Shown here: positions 43,001 to 51,837 of the stretch, in pieces
Layout: every line of letters begins with the position of its first letter
Numbering within the stretch: position 1 is the stretch's first letter
Assembly (NCBI GenBank): GCA_963702995.1
Contig: OY969783.1
Coordinates: 3,162,001 to 3,226,000, forward strand
Direction: 5' to 3'
DNA length: 64,000 nt
From: MFD04580-c1 sp963702995
GTDB taxonomy: Bacteria > Planctomycetota > Phycisphaerae > Tepidisphaerales > Tepidisphaeraceae
Notes under the pieces: generated by a model
What the model saw: the letters and a program-made list of their open reading frames with translations, nothing else
The model's database searches: none
Told to the model about the DNA's origin: nothing
Position numbers and translations under genes: made by a program

Positions 43001-46000
43001 CGTGACGGGCACCGCTCTAGGCGCCATTCAGAACAATGGCGGCGGCGTCTCAACCCTGACCGTCAACGGCGGCGCCTACGCCGGGACCATCAGAGACAAC
43101 ACCTCCGGCACGGGAACGGTGGCGCTGGTCAACCTGGGCAGCCTGACGCTCAGTGCCGCCAGCACCTTCTCGGGCGGCACCAGCTCGAACGGGGCGGCCG
43201 GCATCAACTCGTATGTCCAGCTCACCAATGCGGCGGGCGCCGGCACCGGCCCGATCGCGTTGAGCACCGGGAACGGCCTGTTGGTCGGCGCTGCCGCGAC
43301 AATCCCGAACTCGATCAGCGGGGCCGGCGACGTCGAGAACTTTAACGGGACCGCCCAAACAGTGGTTCTCTCGGGCGGCCTTTCCTACACCGGCTCAACG
43401 CTGTTCCGGTTCGCCGCCAGCACGGTCAATTTCGCGCCCAGCGTCAACAGCGCGCTTTCCGGCCCCATCGGGACACCGCTCACCGCGACCACCGGCTATG
43501 GAGCGATCGCCACCACCGCAAGCGGCAACGTGATCAAATCCGGAAGCGCCACCCTGAGCCTCACCGGGCCCAGCGTTTACACGGGGACGACCGTCGTCTC
43601 CGGCGGGACGCTTGCCTTGGGGGCGACGGGCAGCCTGGCGAATACCGCGATCTCGGTCGCCTCGGGGGCGACATTCGCCGCACTTCCGGGCTCGGGGGCC
43701 ACTTCGGCGGGAACGACCGGCGCCGGCACCGCGGGCGCGACGCTGACGCTCCCCTCCCAGGCCGCCTTCAGCATGGTGGACGGGGCGATTGGCACGTTCA
43801 ACCTGAACCAGAATGCGTCGTTCGCCGCCGCGCCGCTCACGCTGACCTCGAGCATCCTGAACCTGGAGCTTGCGAGCACCGGGGCCGACCAACTCGTGGT
43901 GGCGGGCGGCACGGGGGCGGCCGCCATTACGGGCACTAACGTGGTGAACGTCTCGGTGCTCGGCTCGTCACTGAGCAACGGGGCCTTCACGATCATCAAC
44001 GCGAACGGCATCGCCGCGAACAACACGCTGTTCAAGTTCGGGAACGGCGCTTCGACGGAGAGCCTGTCCGTGGGCGGCACGACTTACACCCTGTCGCTCG
44101 GCGCCATCGCGGGGCAGGAGCAGATCACGGTGACCCAGCCGACCATCAGCGCCACGCTCACGTGGACAGGCCAGACGGGGGGCAACGGCGCGCCGGACTC
44201 GGTCTGGGGGACAACCGGCGACACCAACTTCGCCACCGGCTCGACTCCGGCAAGCTACACCGAAGGTGCGGCCGTCACCTTCCAGGACCTCAACACGGTG
44301 ACGGGCACGAACGTCACGAACGGCACGGTGACCGTCCAGGCGACCGGCGTGAGCCCGGCGTCGGTGACGGTAAACAACTCGCTCGCCGTCCCCTACACGT
44401 TCAACAACGCCGGCGGGACGATCGGCATCGCAGGGACAACCAGCCTGACGAAGAGCGGGGCCGGCACGCTGACGCTGGCGGGGGCCAACACCTACTCGGG
44501 CGGGACGGCGATCAACGGCGGCATCGTGAACCTGGGCCTCGCCGAAGGTTCCGGGAACGGGCCGCTGGGCACCGGGCCGATTTCGTTCGGGGGCGGCACG
44601 CTTCAATACAGCTCGTTCAACCAGACGGACTATTCCGCTCGCTTCGCCACGGGGCCGAACCAGGCCATCAGCATCGACACGAACGGCCAGAACGTCACGT
44701 TCGCGGCCGGCCTCACGAGCCTCGGCGGCACGTTCACCAAGCTCGGGAATGGTACCCTCACCCTGACGAGTGGCCCGGGCGCGAACACCTACACCGGCGC
44801 GACCCTTATCGGCGGCGGCACGCTGAAGCTATCCAGCACGGCGGCGTCGGCTCAGGCCGGCATCCTGGCCGGAACGCCGACGATCACCGTGACCAGCGGG
44901 GGAACGCTGCTGCTACAGAGCACGGTGGGCGATCTGCTGGGGTATACCTCGGGCAAGGAAGCGCTGATCATCAACGGCGGTACGGTTACCAACAATGGGG
45001 GGTCCACCCGCATCACGCTGCAGAACGTTCTGACGATGACCGGCGGCCTGCTCAGCGGCACCTCCCTCGGCGATACCAACTCCGGCGCTTTCTCGATCAA
45101 CGGCGGCATCGCCGCCACGTCGGACGGATCGGGCAACCCCGCGACGATTAGCGCCAACATCAGCACCCAGACCGCGATCAGCCTGAACGTCTCCCGCGGC
45201 GGAACGATCGGCGCCGGGTTGCCGGACCTGATCATCAGCGGCCCCATCACCCCTTACGGCTCGGGTGGCACCAACGGCATCACCAAGTCCGGGCTTGGCA
45301 TCCTCCAACTCAGCGGCGCCAACACCTACAGGGGGAACACAACGCTGCTCACCGGCACCACGCTCGTCGGGAGCACGGCCGGGCTCAGCCCCAATGCCGG
45401 GCTCGTGATGGGCGACACCACCGGCAACGCCGCGAACCTCGACCTGACGACTTTCAGCCCAAGTGTCACCTCGCTGGCGACCAACACGCTTTCTCCCACC
45501 GCCGCTGACGCCATCAACATCAATCCGGGCAGGACGCTGACGGTCAACGGCAGCGTCACCATCGGGCCGGTCGCCACCGCGGTGTCGCAGATCTCGAAGT
45601 TAACCGTCGCTGGCGGGGGCGCCCTCGCTGTCGTGTCAACCGGCGGAACGTTCACCGTCGGCGGGAACAGCACGACGAACGGCAACTCGGAAGCGGCGAC
45701 CTTGGACCTGACGGGTCTTGCCACGGCGACCATCAACCTCGGCGCGACCGGGACGGTGCGTATCAACAACAACCAGGCCACCAACACGGCCGGCAACCAG
45801 TCCACACTGCTGCTTCCGACGCCGTCCGTCGCGGGTGGCACCGCGGTGGCGACGATCACCACGAATGTCTTTGACGTTGGCGACGCGGCCGGCAACACCG
45901 GCACCCCTGGCCAGATTAACACCGTGCTGCTCGGATCCGGCGTGACGGCGCTGAACGCGAACACCGTCAACATCGGCACCGGCGGCCGCGATGTTGGCGC

Positions 46001-47471
46001 CATCACCTACTCCGGCTCGGCGGTCAATGGGACGCTGGTTGTTCGAGCGGCCGACGGGTCGTCCGCCGCAGCCCTTAACGTCGGCGGTGGCGGCACGGCG
46101 ACTTCCACGGGCGTCGCCGGCGGCACCGCCAACACGTTCGACGTCACGGGCCACAACGCAAACCTGCTTCTCAGCACGCTGACGATCGGCAGCCAATCCC
46201 GTAACAGCAACGTCACCAGTGCGTTCAACTTTGACACTGGCCAGTTGACGGCGACGGCGGTCCAGGTCGGCTTCCAGACGGCGGCCGCCGGCACTGCCGC
46301 CGCCAGCACGATGAGCTCAGCGCTGAACATCGGCGGCGGCACGACGAACATCGGCTCCGGCGGCCTGGACCTGGCGAACAACGTGAACACGGGCGCCACC
46401 GCCAAGTCCCTCAACGCGGCGTTCAACCTCACCGGCGGCACCGTCACGATCGCGAACAACTCCGGCTTCACGGGCGGGCCGTCAGGGGGCGCCATCCGCC
46501 TGGAAAGCAACGCGGGCGGTGCAAACAATGCGACGAGCGCCTCCGGCACCGTGAGCGTGACCGGCGGCACCCTGATGCTCCAGGGCGATGTGGTCGTCGG
46601 CAGCTTGGTCGGGGCGACGCCCAGTTCCGCGACGCTCACGCTCGACGGCGGCACCCTCGACCTGGGCGGGCACAACATCGGGAGCGTTACCGCCTCCGTG
46701 CCGACCTTGAACCTGCGCAGCGGCACGCTGGCGAATGTCGGCCAAGTGAATAACGGCGGCGGGTTCGCCAAGACGACCGCCGGCCGCCTGATCCTGTCGG
46801 GGATCAACAGCTTCACCGGGCCGACGTCCGTCACCGGAGGCACCCTCAACGTGACCGGCCAGTCAAACGGCACGGGGACGTACAACATCAACACTGCCGG
46901 TACGCTCGCCGGCAGCGGTACGGTCGCGGCGGCCGTGACGATCGCCCGCGGCGGCACGCTGTCACCTTCCGGCGGGTCGATCGCCTCACCGGCGACCTTG
47001 ACGCTCTCCGGCGTCGGCACGCCGCTCACATTCAGTGCGACCGGGAGCGCTGCGGCCCCCTCGTTCGCACCGGTCATCAACGGCGCGTCGAACGACACGG
47101 TCAAGCTGACAGGCGGCGCCGGGGCGGCCGCCTCGACGGCGTCGGTGGACCCCTCCACCACGCTGACCCTTCTCGACGCCAACCCGGTCGTGGGGACGAC
47201 CTATTACCTGCTCGACAACGCGACCTCGGGCGCCGCTGTTTCAACCCCCTTCGCGGGCGCCGCTCAGGGGAGCACCATCACCAGCATCTCCGGCGCCCAG
47301 TACGTGATTTCCTACACCGCCGACTTCGAAGGCAGTTCGCCGACGTCAACGACCGGCAACGACATCGCGGTGACGGCCCTCACCCCCGAGCCGGGATCGA
47401 TCGGCCTGCTGGGCCTGGGCGCCCTGGGGCTCCTCGCCCGCCGCCGCCGCCGGGCGGGTGCGGCCAAATGA
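37050..47471 (+). CDS. Giant autotransporter-type beta-strand-repeat protein with PEP-CTERM-like tail
   Basis: 3,473 residues in one intact frame from the ATG at 37050 (GGAG at 37036-37039; a GTG at 37014 is an alternative). The signal peptide is preceded by an unusually long basic extension of about 55 residues; its hydrophobic core is AVAALAAAASLVAWV, with cleavage likely after PALA. The body has at least 17 passenger-associated repeats recognisable by eye, such as LTKTGAGTLTLSGTNGFTGS and LSKLGGNTLTITGANTYSGP. A longer module recurs twice (near 39350-39640 and 40060-40340: GETxDRxI, GTGLLKF, KTLTLQG). The C-terminus TPEPGSIGLLGLGALGLLAR followed by poly-Arg is a PEP-CTERM-like sorting signal. 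There is no outer-membrane barrel. It is almost free of cysteine. It is clearly related to the divergent giant gene and likely works at the same surface. A terminator hairpin follows at 47502-47533. Confidence 0.88.
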   Translation: MQSRTRVVLGVEDVRKQLNNAEASHAVAARTRRDSSKVLDIDPSRRLRRDGSTKKGQPVAAAARKAVAALAAAASLVAWVAPPALANAELDVTNGKTDLTTSGSYDQATPPTTTSDITFKSGTAYSPAAFTISGNTALGIGTLNDLSSTSLTLQNGTVSTVATLTLNGGTNSVTGTVAGDLFYVGSTGNLTLQNGSGTLNLALNAAGNLDVVGTAAISSNISGAFGLTKTGAGTLTLSGTNGFTGSVTVGAGTLKAGSAGALGAAADPVSVTSGAVFDLNGQTIANTNALTLNGSGISGAGALINSSGTAATYSQGTITLASDTTIGGTGTINLGIASAANTAVLGGAFNLTKTGTGTLILNNGANTFGGAGKNLYIAQGTLQLGNNGTTGANFGNAATTIVLGDASGTNANNVILSYSAGGKNVSLANPISISAGTGTRTISTVSGAPTFSGAMTLANNVTITNSNGSAGGVIFSGGVTGTGNITLTATGAGSPITFSTTAVNNTGTITNTGTNNTAASVATISAAVGSNVGNITQSGINLFTVSGGITLGGDRTYSSTSTGLFTLGAITGSAAAGATQTVTFTPASSGSITDNGVIGNGAAGGKVAVLAAANGGGIVTLSGANTYTGGTTIQSGATLDFFNTAAMPGYPILASNPISVASGATLGLGFGSTGQFSSTDVTNILSGAIPVTLATGASVGLDTTTASATLSTPFSNAAGSTATGLSKLGGNTLTITGANTYSGPTTIQNGVLSVSTLNSVSGGASSSNLGAPNSVANGTISLGSGTATGQLTYTGPGETSDRAIILAGTTGGGILDSSGTGLLKFSGGVTETGAGVKTLTLQGASNGELSGTIAGGVLGSSAPLTITKTGSGNWLLSGAGNTATNLNINGGNIDTGPNGLTLNDGPGATVAASVTTTLNGKINLAGVGTAANGADFGSTVAGAVLTVNAVIAGGDTNSIDYYSSAAGTTILNAANTYSGQTYLNSQIVQVASINSVTGVNHLAASNLGAPTTAANGTILIGGGSTLRYVGTGETTDRVIALQGTTTGGVIDQSGTGLLKFTSAFTAPGAGIKTLTLQGSTPTGTGEIAGAIVDNSTTNKTSLTKLGTGTWTLSGASTYTGATTVSGGNLILNVPASLGSTLATTPVAITSGGTLSPAAGSSIGSTSAAGATLALSPGGVLNLADGTVGAFTIKSSVTTSLVSLTGGTINFDLGGATTAADQLIIGSTGTAAATLSGAATGINIVIPAGTSSLDTSHPYTLISAGGGGLSNSNLFLTSPTVVVGGQTYTLSLAGSTATAETLTISSGGAAGVPPTAFFTGQYGASWSYVDFNTTASNFVTAATGGNNTFAIPGATTNVTLTANSATNLATTLDQSFTINSLNFSGSGTSNTAGSSVSSGSGGNNTLTINAAAVNGNVAGNGITIATGSGANLVAVDVALGASQTWTNNSTNATSFSGNITGAGLTLTTAGTGAIQIGAGGTTGTIATNVAIVNNGVLAFNRSNTVTQGVDFNATVSGTGGITQNGTGALVLNGTNTYSGPTTISSGTLSAALQANLGTNATAAAITFPSGSTGTLRLTGTGFVGVAGAGVTLNGNGIIDLEGTDAATISGVISGTGSLSKIGSGLLTLSVASTFTGAVNVSGGLLAFPGTGTSADPTTLGAGVKNINLTNGGGVRVIAAYSNPSSGTKSFVIGSGGGTFDVPNGLFLQLDDAGQLAGTGDLTVQGTGTGYVLLNNQAFNFSGNVFVNSATLLLQANSVLGTTPGRTLTVASGAVLNINNGGLILPLGITLNGTGIGGAGAMVGTAATTLTSGITLASSDASIGGTATLTETGPVGGSGGLTKVGANTLVLAGASSYSGNTTISAGVLQIGSAGATGTLPTTGTFTDNGTFLINRTNAVSQGVDFPTAGITGTGGITQAGTGVTTLTVPNSYVGTTLVSAGTLTLSGPATLGATTAPLTVNGGGSAAAAGTLDLGGTSQTVGALNGVTGTALGAIQNNGGGVSTLTVNGGAYAGTIRDNTSGTGTVALVNLGSLTLSAASTFSGGTSSNGAAGINSYVQLTNAAGAGTGPIALSTGNGLLVGAAATIPNSISGAGDVENFNGTAQTVVLSGGLSYTGSTLFRFAASTVNFAPSVNSALSGPIGTPLTATTGYGAIATTASGNVIKSGSATLSLTGPSVYTGTTVVSGGTLALGATGSLANTAISVASGATFAALPGSGATSAGTTGAGTAGATLTLPSQAAFSMVDGAIGTFNLNQNASFAAAPLTLTSSILNLELASTGADQLVVAGGTGAAAITGTNVVNVSVLGSSLSNGAFTIINANGIAANNTLFKFGNGASTESLSVGGTTYTLSLGAIAGQEQITVTQPTISATLTWTGQTGGNGAPDSVWGTTGDTNFATGSTPASYTEGAAVTFQDLNTVTGTNVTNGTVTVQATGVSPASVTVNNSLAVPYTFNNAGGTIGIAGTTSLTKSGAGTLTLAGANTYSGGTAINGGIVNLGLAEGSGNGPLGTGPISFGGGTLQYSSFNQTDYSARFATGPNQAISIDTNGQNVTFAAGLTSLGGTFTKLGNGTLTLTSGPGANTYTGATLIGGGTLKLSSTAASAQAGILAGTPTITVTSGGTLLLQSTVGDLLGYTSGKEALIINGGTVTNNGGSTRITLQNVLTMTGGLLSGTSLGDTNSGAFSINGGIAATSDGSGNPATISANISTQTAISLNVSRGGTIGAGLPDLIISGPITPYGSGGTNGITKSGLGILQLSGANTYRGNTTLLTGTTLVGSTAGLSPNAGLVMGDTTGNAANLDLTTFSPSVTSLATNTLSPTAADAININPGRTLTVNGSVTIGPVATAVSQISKLTVAGGGALAVVSTGGTFTVGGNSTTNGNSEAATLDLTGLATATINLGATGTVRINNNQATNTAGNQSTLLLPTPSVAGGTAVATITTNVFDVGDAAGNTGTPGQINTVLLGSGVTALNANTVNIGTGGRDVGAITYSGSAVNGTLVVRAADGSSAAALNVGGGGTATSTGVAGGTANTFDVTGHNANLLLSTLTIGSQSRNSNVTSAFNFDTGQLTATAVQVGFQTAAAGTAAASTMSSALNIGGGTTNIGSGGLDLANNVNTGATAKSLNAAFNLTGGTVTIANNSGFTGGPSGGAIRLESNAGGANNATSASGTVSVTGGTLMLQGDVVVGSLVGATPSSATLTLDGGTLDLGGHNIGSVTASVPTLNLRSGTLANVGQVNNGGGFAKTTAGRLILSGINSFTGPTSVTGGTLNVTGQSNGTGTYNINTAGTLAGSGTVAAAVTIARGGTLSPSGGSIASPATLTLSGVGTPLTFSATGSAAAPSFAPVINGASNDTVKLTGGAGAAASTASVDPSTTLTLLDANPVVGTTYYLLDNATSGAAVSTPFAGAAQGSTITSISGAQYVISYTADFEGSSPTSTTGNDIAVTALTPEPGSIGLLGLGALGLLARRRRRAGAAK
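37171..37206. repeat. 13-bp inverted repeat inside the giant gene's N-terminal coding region
   Basis: TCGATCCGTCGCG (37171-37183) and CGCGACGGATCGA (37194-37206) pair perfectly around a 10-base loop. It encodes the DPSRRLRRDGS stretch just before the signal peptide. A run of A, not T, follows on the plus strand, so it is not a terminator for this gene. In mRNA the hairpin would lie about 120 bases after the start codon. Confidence 0.8.
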
Positions 47472-47501
47472 TGCCAATGCGGTCTCGCTCCGCCCCATCC
47501 C

Positions 47502-47533
47502 AGCCGGCCGCGCGACGATTCGCGCGGCCGGCT
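47502..47533 (+). terminator. Hairpin downstream of the plus-strand giant gene
   Basis: AGCCGGCCGCGCG and CGCGCGGCCGGCT form a perfect 13-bp stem with a six-base loop, starting 31 bases after the giant gene's stop and followed by TCGTTC. It is GC-rich with a weak T tract and is probably the transcript end. Confidence 0.65.
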
Positions 47534-47783
47534 TCGTTCATGAACGGGTCTGGCAGGCTACGGCAGGCGTCGAAGCCCGGTATTTCCCGCTTCGAGTTTT
47601 CCGCGACGGTCAGAGTCCTCGATCGTCACGCCGTCCGCTTACCTCCCTGAATGCGTCGGCCCCGCCCCGAGCACCGCACACTCGCCGGGCGTATGATCCT
47701 CAGGCAGCGCGGGGTGCTCGTTCGCCGGGAGGCGTTCAGCGGGCGCGGCCGCCCCATCACTTCAATAGCGAGGGAGAAAATCG

Positions 47784-50005
47784 ATGCGTCCAGTTCGTTG
47801 CCTCTGCGGCGCCGTCTGCCTCTGGTTCGGAGCCCTCCTCCCAGCGCAGGGGGCCCGTGCGGCCGACACCGCCTCGAATGACCCCTACGAGACCTACGTC
47901 CGAACTTCGAGCGACTTTCGCCCGGTTGACCAGCGGCCGCAGCGCCTGCTGGAGGCTTTCCCGTCCTGGACGTACATGCCCTGGACGTTCCGTTGGGGCA
48001 TCGGCTACACCGCCGCATCCGGCAAGTGGTCGCGCGAGAGTGGCTACAACGGCGCTTTCTTCGATCGCGGAGAGATCGCCGACGGCGCTTCCGCCACCGG
48101 GAAGCTGGACTGGGTGAACGCAAACCGCCTTCGCTTTTACGTAGACCATCTCGCCGGAAAAGGCGACCTGCACCTATGGGATGGCAACGACCTGAAGCCC
48201 CACGCGGCCGCTCTTCACGGGACGGGCGTGCGGACGGTCCCGGTGAACGCAAAGCTCGCCGAAAAGCTCCATCGCCTGATTCGCGAACACATCGCCCCCG
48301 TGCAAGGCTCGCCCTTTCGCGCCGCGTACGCACTGGACGATGAGCTCTCCTGGGGCCATTTCGTCCACCCGGCCATGTGGCGGGTGACCGACGACCCGGA
48401 GGCGTACCCGCGCTGGCTTTCGCAGATCTATGGCCCGTCGGCGCCTCAGCGCGACCGGTGGGTCAGCTATGACGACCTTCGCCCCAGTTTGAAAAAGTGG
48501 GACGTCGCTCACTTTAACGCGAGCCCCCTGCTCGACCAGTGGACGTTCAACGACTCGGTCTGGGCGAACTTCCTGGGCGACCTGGTGGAGTACACGAACA
48601 GCATCGACCCCCGCACGCCCTGCGGGTTTGTCGGCGGCCAATGCCCAAGCCCCTTCGGCGGATACGACTATGCCCGCCTGATGCGCAAGGTGCAGTTCGT
48701 CGAGGCGTACAACCTCGGTTCATCCCAGGCGATCATCCGGTCCTTCAACCCGCGTAACGCACTCCCGACGGTGACGACCCATTTCCACCAGTCGGTCGCC
48801 GACGACATCTGGCAGGCATGGTATTACCTCGCCCACGGCAACCGCGGCATGATCGGCTGGGTCGATGGCTGGTTCGACGGGAAAACGCCAAAGCCCTGGC
48901 ATACGCAGGTCGCCCCGAATTTCCTCGAGATCGCCGAAAAAGTAGGACCGAAAATGGAGGGAGCGCAGTGGGCCGGCGACGGCGTCTACCTCTATTACAG
49001 CCATCCTTCCATCCAACTCGGGTGGGTGATGGACGCCGAGGCGCATGGGAAGACCTGGGTTAGCCGCAACGGCGACGACAAGCTCGGCGCCTCGCATCAG
49101 GTTCGTCACGCCTGGCTCAACATGCTGGCCGATGAAGGGTTTCGGCCGAGCTTCGTCAGCTATATTGATGTCGTTCAGAAAGGGCTCCCAGCGGACTGCC
49201 GCGTGCTCATCCTGCCCGCCTGCCTTTGCCTCTCGACCGCCGAAGCCGCCAGGATCGACGCCTTCTGCAAAGCGGGCGGCACGGTCATCGCCGATTACCT
49301 GCCTGGCCTGTGGGATCAACATGGCAAGGGGTACGCGGCCGGCGGCGTGCTCGACCCGCTCTTCGGCGTCCACCACGACCCGAGCCTCAAGGCGGCCGAC
49401 CTGTTCAACGGGCCCGACCACCCGCTCTGGTGCGAGATCGACCAGGACGCCAACTTCACCTACCCCAACTACCAGACGTTCCTGACGAACCATAACACCT
49501 GCATCCGCGACGCGTCCGGCTTCAACAAAGCGGTGCGGAACATGGGCGTCGGCCACGTCGCCCGGTACGGCGCGGGGCAGGCGGTGATGATGAACCTCTC
49601 CCCCCAGTGGTACAACGCGTATCGATCGCAAGGAGCGGAGGCCGCCCAGCGCCGATCGATCTTTATGAAGCCCGTCAGCGACGCGGTCGGACAGCCGTGG
49701 GCTGCAGTCGTCGCTACGAAGGGTGCGGCGTTCGGCGCCGAGCTAACCTGCTGGGACAAAGCCGGCCGCCGGACGCTGTTCGTCTGCCAGAACCCGGAAG
49801 TCGTCGGCACCCAGACTGGCGGTGGCAACGCGGCCGGGCTAAAAACCGACCGAATCCCGATCACCGTTCATTTCGCCCAGCCCAGACCGACGTCCGCGAC
49901 GAGCGATCCGGCCGCGTGTTGGGCGACGGTGCCGATTTCACCCTGGACTGGGTCATGAACGAGGCCGTCGTCCTCTCGACGGCCGGGCCGTTCGGTGGGA
50001 AGTGA
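47784..50005 (+). CDS. Secreted GH42-like (beta-galactosidase-type) glycoside hydrolase (one-base frameshift near 3' end)
   Basis: 740 residues after restoring one C in CCC at 49881-49883; without it the last 40 residues become nonsense and the frame ends at 49958. GGGAG lies eight bases before the ATG. Residues 1-27 are a signal peptide (LCGAVCLWFGALLPAQGARA). The central part looks like a clan GH-A barrel, with AYALDDELSWGHF placing acidic residues where the acid/base glutamate is expected and ARLMRKVQFVEAYNLGSSQ later. From about residue 390 a Rossmann-like region resembles the GH42 trimerisation domain (VYLYYSHPSIQLGWVMDAE, ADCRVLILPACLCLS, IDAFCKAGGTVIADY). The corrected end, DFTLDWVMNEAVVLSTAGPF, is a plausible closing beta-domain. 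It probably attacks a plant or algal polysaccharide outside the cytoplasm; the exact substrate is unknown. The family assignment is by general resemblance. Confidence 0.65.
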
Positions 50006-50037
50006 CGGAGAAGATGAGGGAAAAGCCGGGGGGAAAT

Positions 50038-50182
50038 ATGGCCACAGATGAAGACAAGATGAACGCAGATGTGGAAGATAGGATGAAGGCTAAGGATGAA
50101 GTGAATGCTACTCCGCGTACGCTATTTATCCTTCATCTTAATCCTTCTTAGGTAGGTTCATCTTGTTTTCATCTGTGGCCAT
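50038..50182. repeat. Long imperfect inverted repeat between convergent genes
   Basis: The arms 50038-50064 and 50156-50182 are complementary at 26 of 27 positions (ATGGCCACAGATGAAGACAA... outward). Inside, GGATGAAGG-rich purine stretches face TCCTTCAT-rich pyrimidine stretches, so the whole 145 bp could fold into one long hairpin. It lies between the convergent hydrolase and beta-propeller genes, where it may end both transcripts. The GGATGAAGG wording recurs around the IS element at 55150-55195 and 56640-56680. Confidence 0.75.
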
Positions 50183-50246
50183 ACACTTGAAGTTTCCCCT
50201 CCGTGCAATCCGTGGCTCAAGATTTACAGCCAATTTGCAATCCGAG

Positions 50247-51837
50247 TCAATCCAGCGAGATCTCGACCAGGATCAGGTCGCTCCCGCGGCCGACGATCAT
50301 TCGGGCCGTATCGGGGGCGTCGAAGACCACGTGGCTGCCCAGCGGGACCCCGTCATACCTGGCCGGCGCCTCGGTGCCGTCGATCGCAAAACCGACGGAG
50401 CCGTCCGCCGTCGGAACGGCGCGGGCGACGTGGCGGCTGTCCGGGCTGAAGGCGAAGTGCCCCGCCATGCCGTAGCGCACCCCATCGACAACCAGCACCC
50501 GATCCGTCCCGTCCAGCCCCGTGTGGGCGATCCGGCCGCCGTCGGGGCTGTAGACGAGCGTGCCGACGCCATCCATCGGGGGGAACTCGCGTCCGTCCAG
50601 CACCACCATCTGCTTGCGGGCGCGCCCGCCGACGAAGGCGATGTGGCGACTGTCCTGGCTGAAAAAGAGCGGCCCGATCCCGTCGTAGTCGATTGTCGGC
50701 TTCCCGTCGATCACGGCGGCCCAACGCGACGTCGGAGCGACGCCGGGCGCGGCGGCCACCGTAGTCTCGGTCGTGATCGCAACCCGGCGGCCGTCGGGGC
50801 TGAAGACGATGTCCCCCAGCCCGTCAAACGCCTTGTACTCCTTGCCGTCCACGACCAGCATCTGCTTCCCCGCCCGCCCCGCGGCGTACCCAACGCGGCG
50901 GCCGTCACGGGAAAATGCCGGGCCGGCGACCATCTCGTAATGGGGCCCCTCCTTCCCATCAATGATGATCATCGATTCCTTGCCCGACTTCGCCCGATAC
51001 CCGTAGTGATCGCCTGTATCGCTGAAGAGCAGGCCGAGCACTGAGTCGTAGCCGTCGCCGCGGACGCCGTCGATGACGTAGAACTGCTTGCCACCGGCGG
51101 CCGCACGATAGGCAAAATGGCGGCCGTCGGCGTTGAAGATCAGCTCCAGGTCGGTCAGCGAGGCGCCGTCGTACGGCTCGCTCTCCTTCCCGTCGATCAC
51201 CATGACCGGCTTGCCGCCACTCTCCGCCTGTGCCCAGTACGCGTGCCGCGCCCCGTTGAAGGACAGCAGGGCGGGCCCGTCAGGAAGTACCCTTTCCCCT
51301 CCGCCCACGACGTGGCCGGGGCGGCCGTCGATCCGATGGCGACGAACATCTTCCCGTCGTGCTGGGTACGGCAACTGAAATGGCTTGCGTCGAGGCTGAA
51401 GCCGAGCGAGCGGCCGACGATCCAGCTCACCGTCGGCCCGCGCGCCCCATCGACCGCGACGTTAAAGCGCCTCTCATCGACGCCCGGCCCGACCGCGTCT
51501 CGATCGTCGCCACGTGGCGGACGTCGTCGCTCGCGACGGTGTCGGCGACCTTCACCCCCGGCTCGATCCGATAAAGCAACTTCTCCCGGATGCGGACCGA
51601 AGGGTGCGCGATCGCCGGCGCGGTGGTGGGCAGTGTCTCCGGAGCGGCGCGGGCGCGGCGGCCGCCCCCCGCCAGCCCGAGCGCCACCGCCAGCGCGAGA
51701 ACCGAGGCAAAGCAAGAGCCGCCCCTCGAAGAACGGCGACCGGTCGCCGGCGACAAGCGGCGGCCTCGTAAAATGTCGTCCGGCATTCCGTCCTCGGCCT
51801 TCAGCTCGACCCCACATCCGTCGCCTTCGTCCATCAT
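50247..51837 (-). CDS. Membrane-anchored TolB/WD40-like beta-propeller protein (two one-base frameshifts)
   Basis: Three frames give a 530-residue protein when one base is restored near 51493 (ACGCGGTCGG expected with GGG) and one near 51275 (within GGGCCC). Residues about 42-58 form a hydrophobic helix (FASVLALAVALGLAGG), a signal anchor or signal peptide. Six to seven repeats of about 43 residues follow, each of the form FSPDGRR(V/I)AY then (V/I)IDGKE then YDG(V/I)G; for example IVFSPDGRRVAITT, LFFSQDSRHIAFVGG, LVYSPDGGRIAHTG. These are typical blades of PD40/TolB-type propellers. The start ATG overlaps the stop of the upstream esterase gene (ATGA at 51834-51837), so translation is coupled. 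Function unknown; it probably displays or binds a ligand in the envelope. Confidence 0.7.

Noticed and set aside
37595..47182. Long minus-strand frames opposite the plus-strand giant (for example 46007-47182, 40119-40817)
   Set aside because: Same reason: complementary shadows of a repetitive coding strand.
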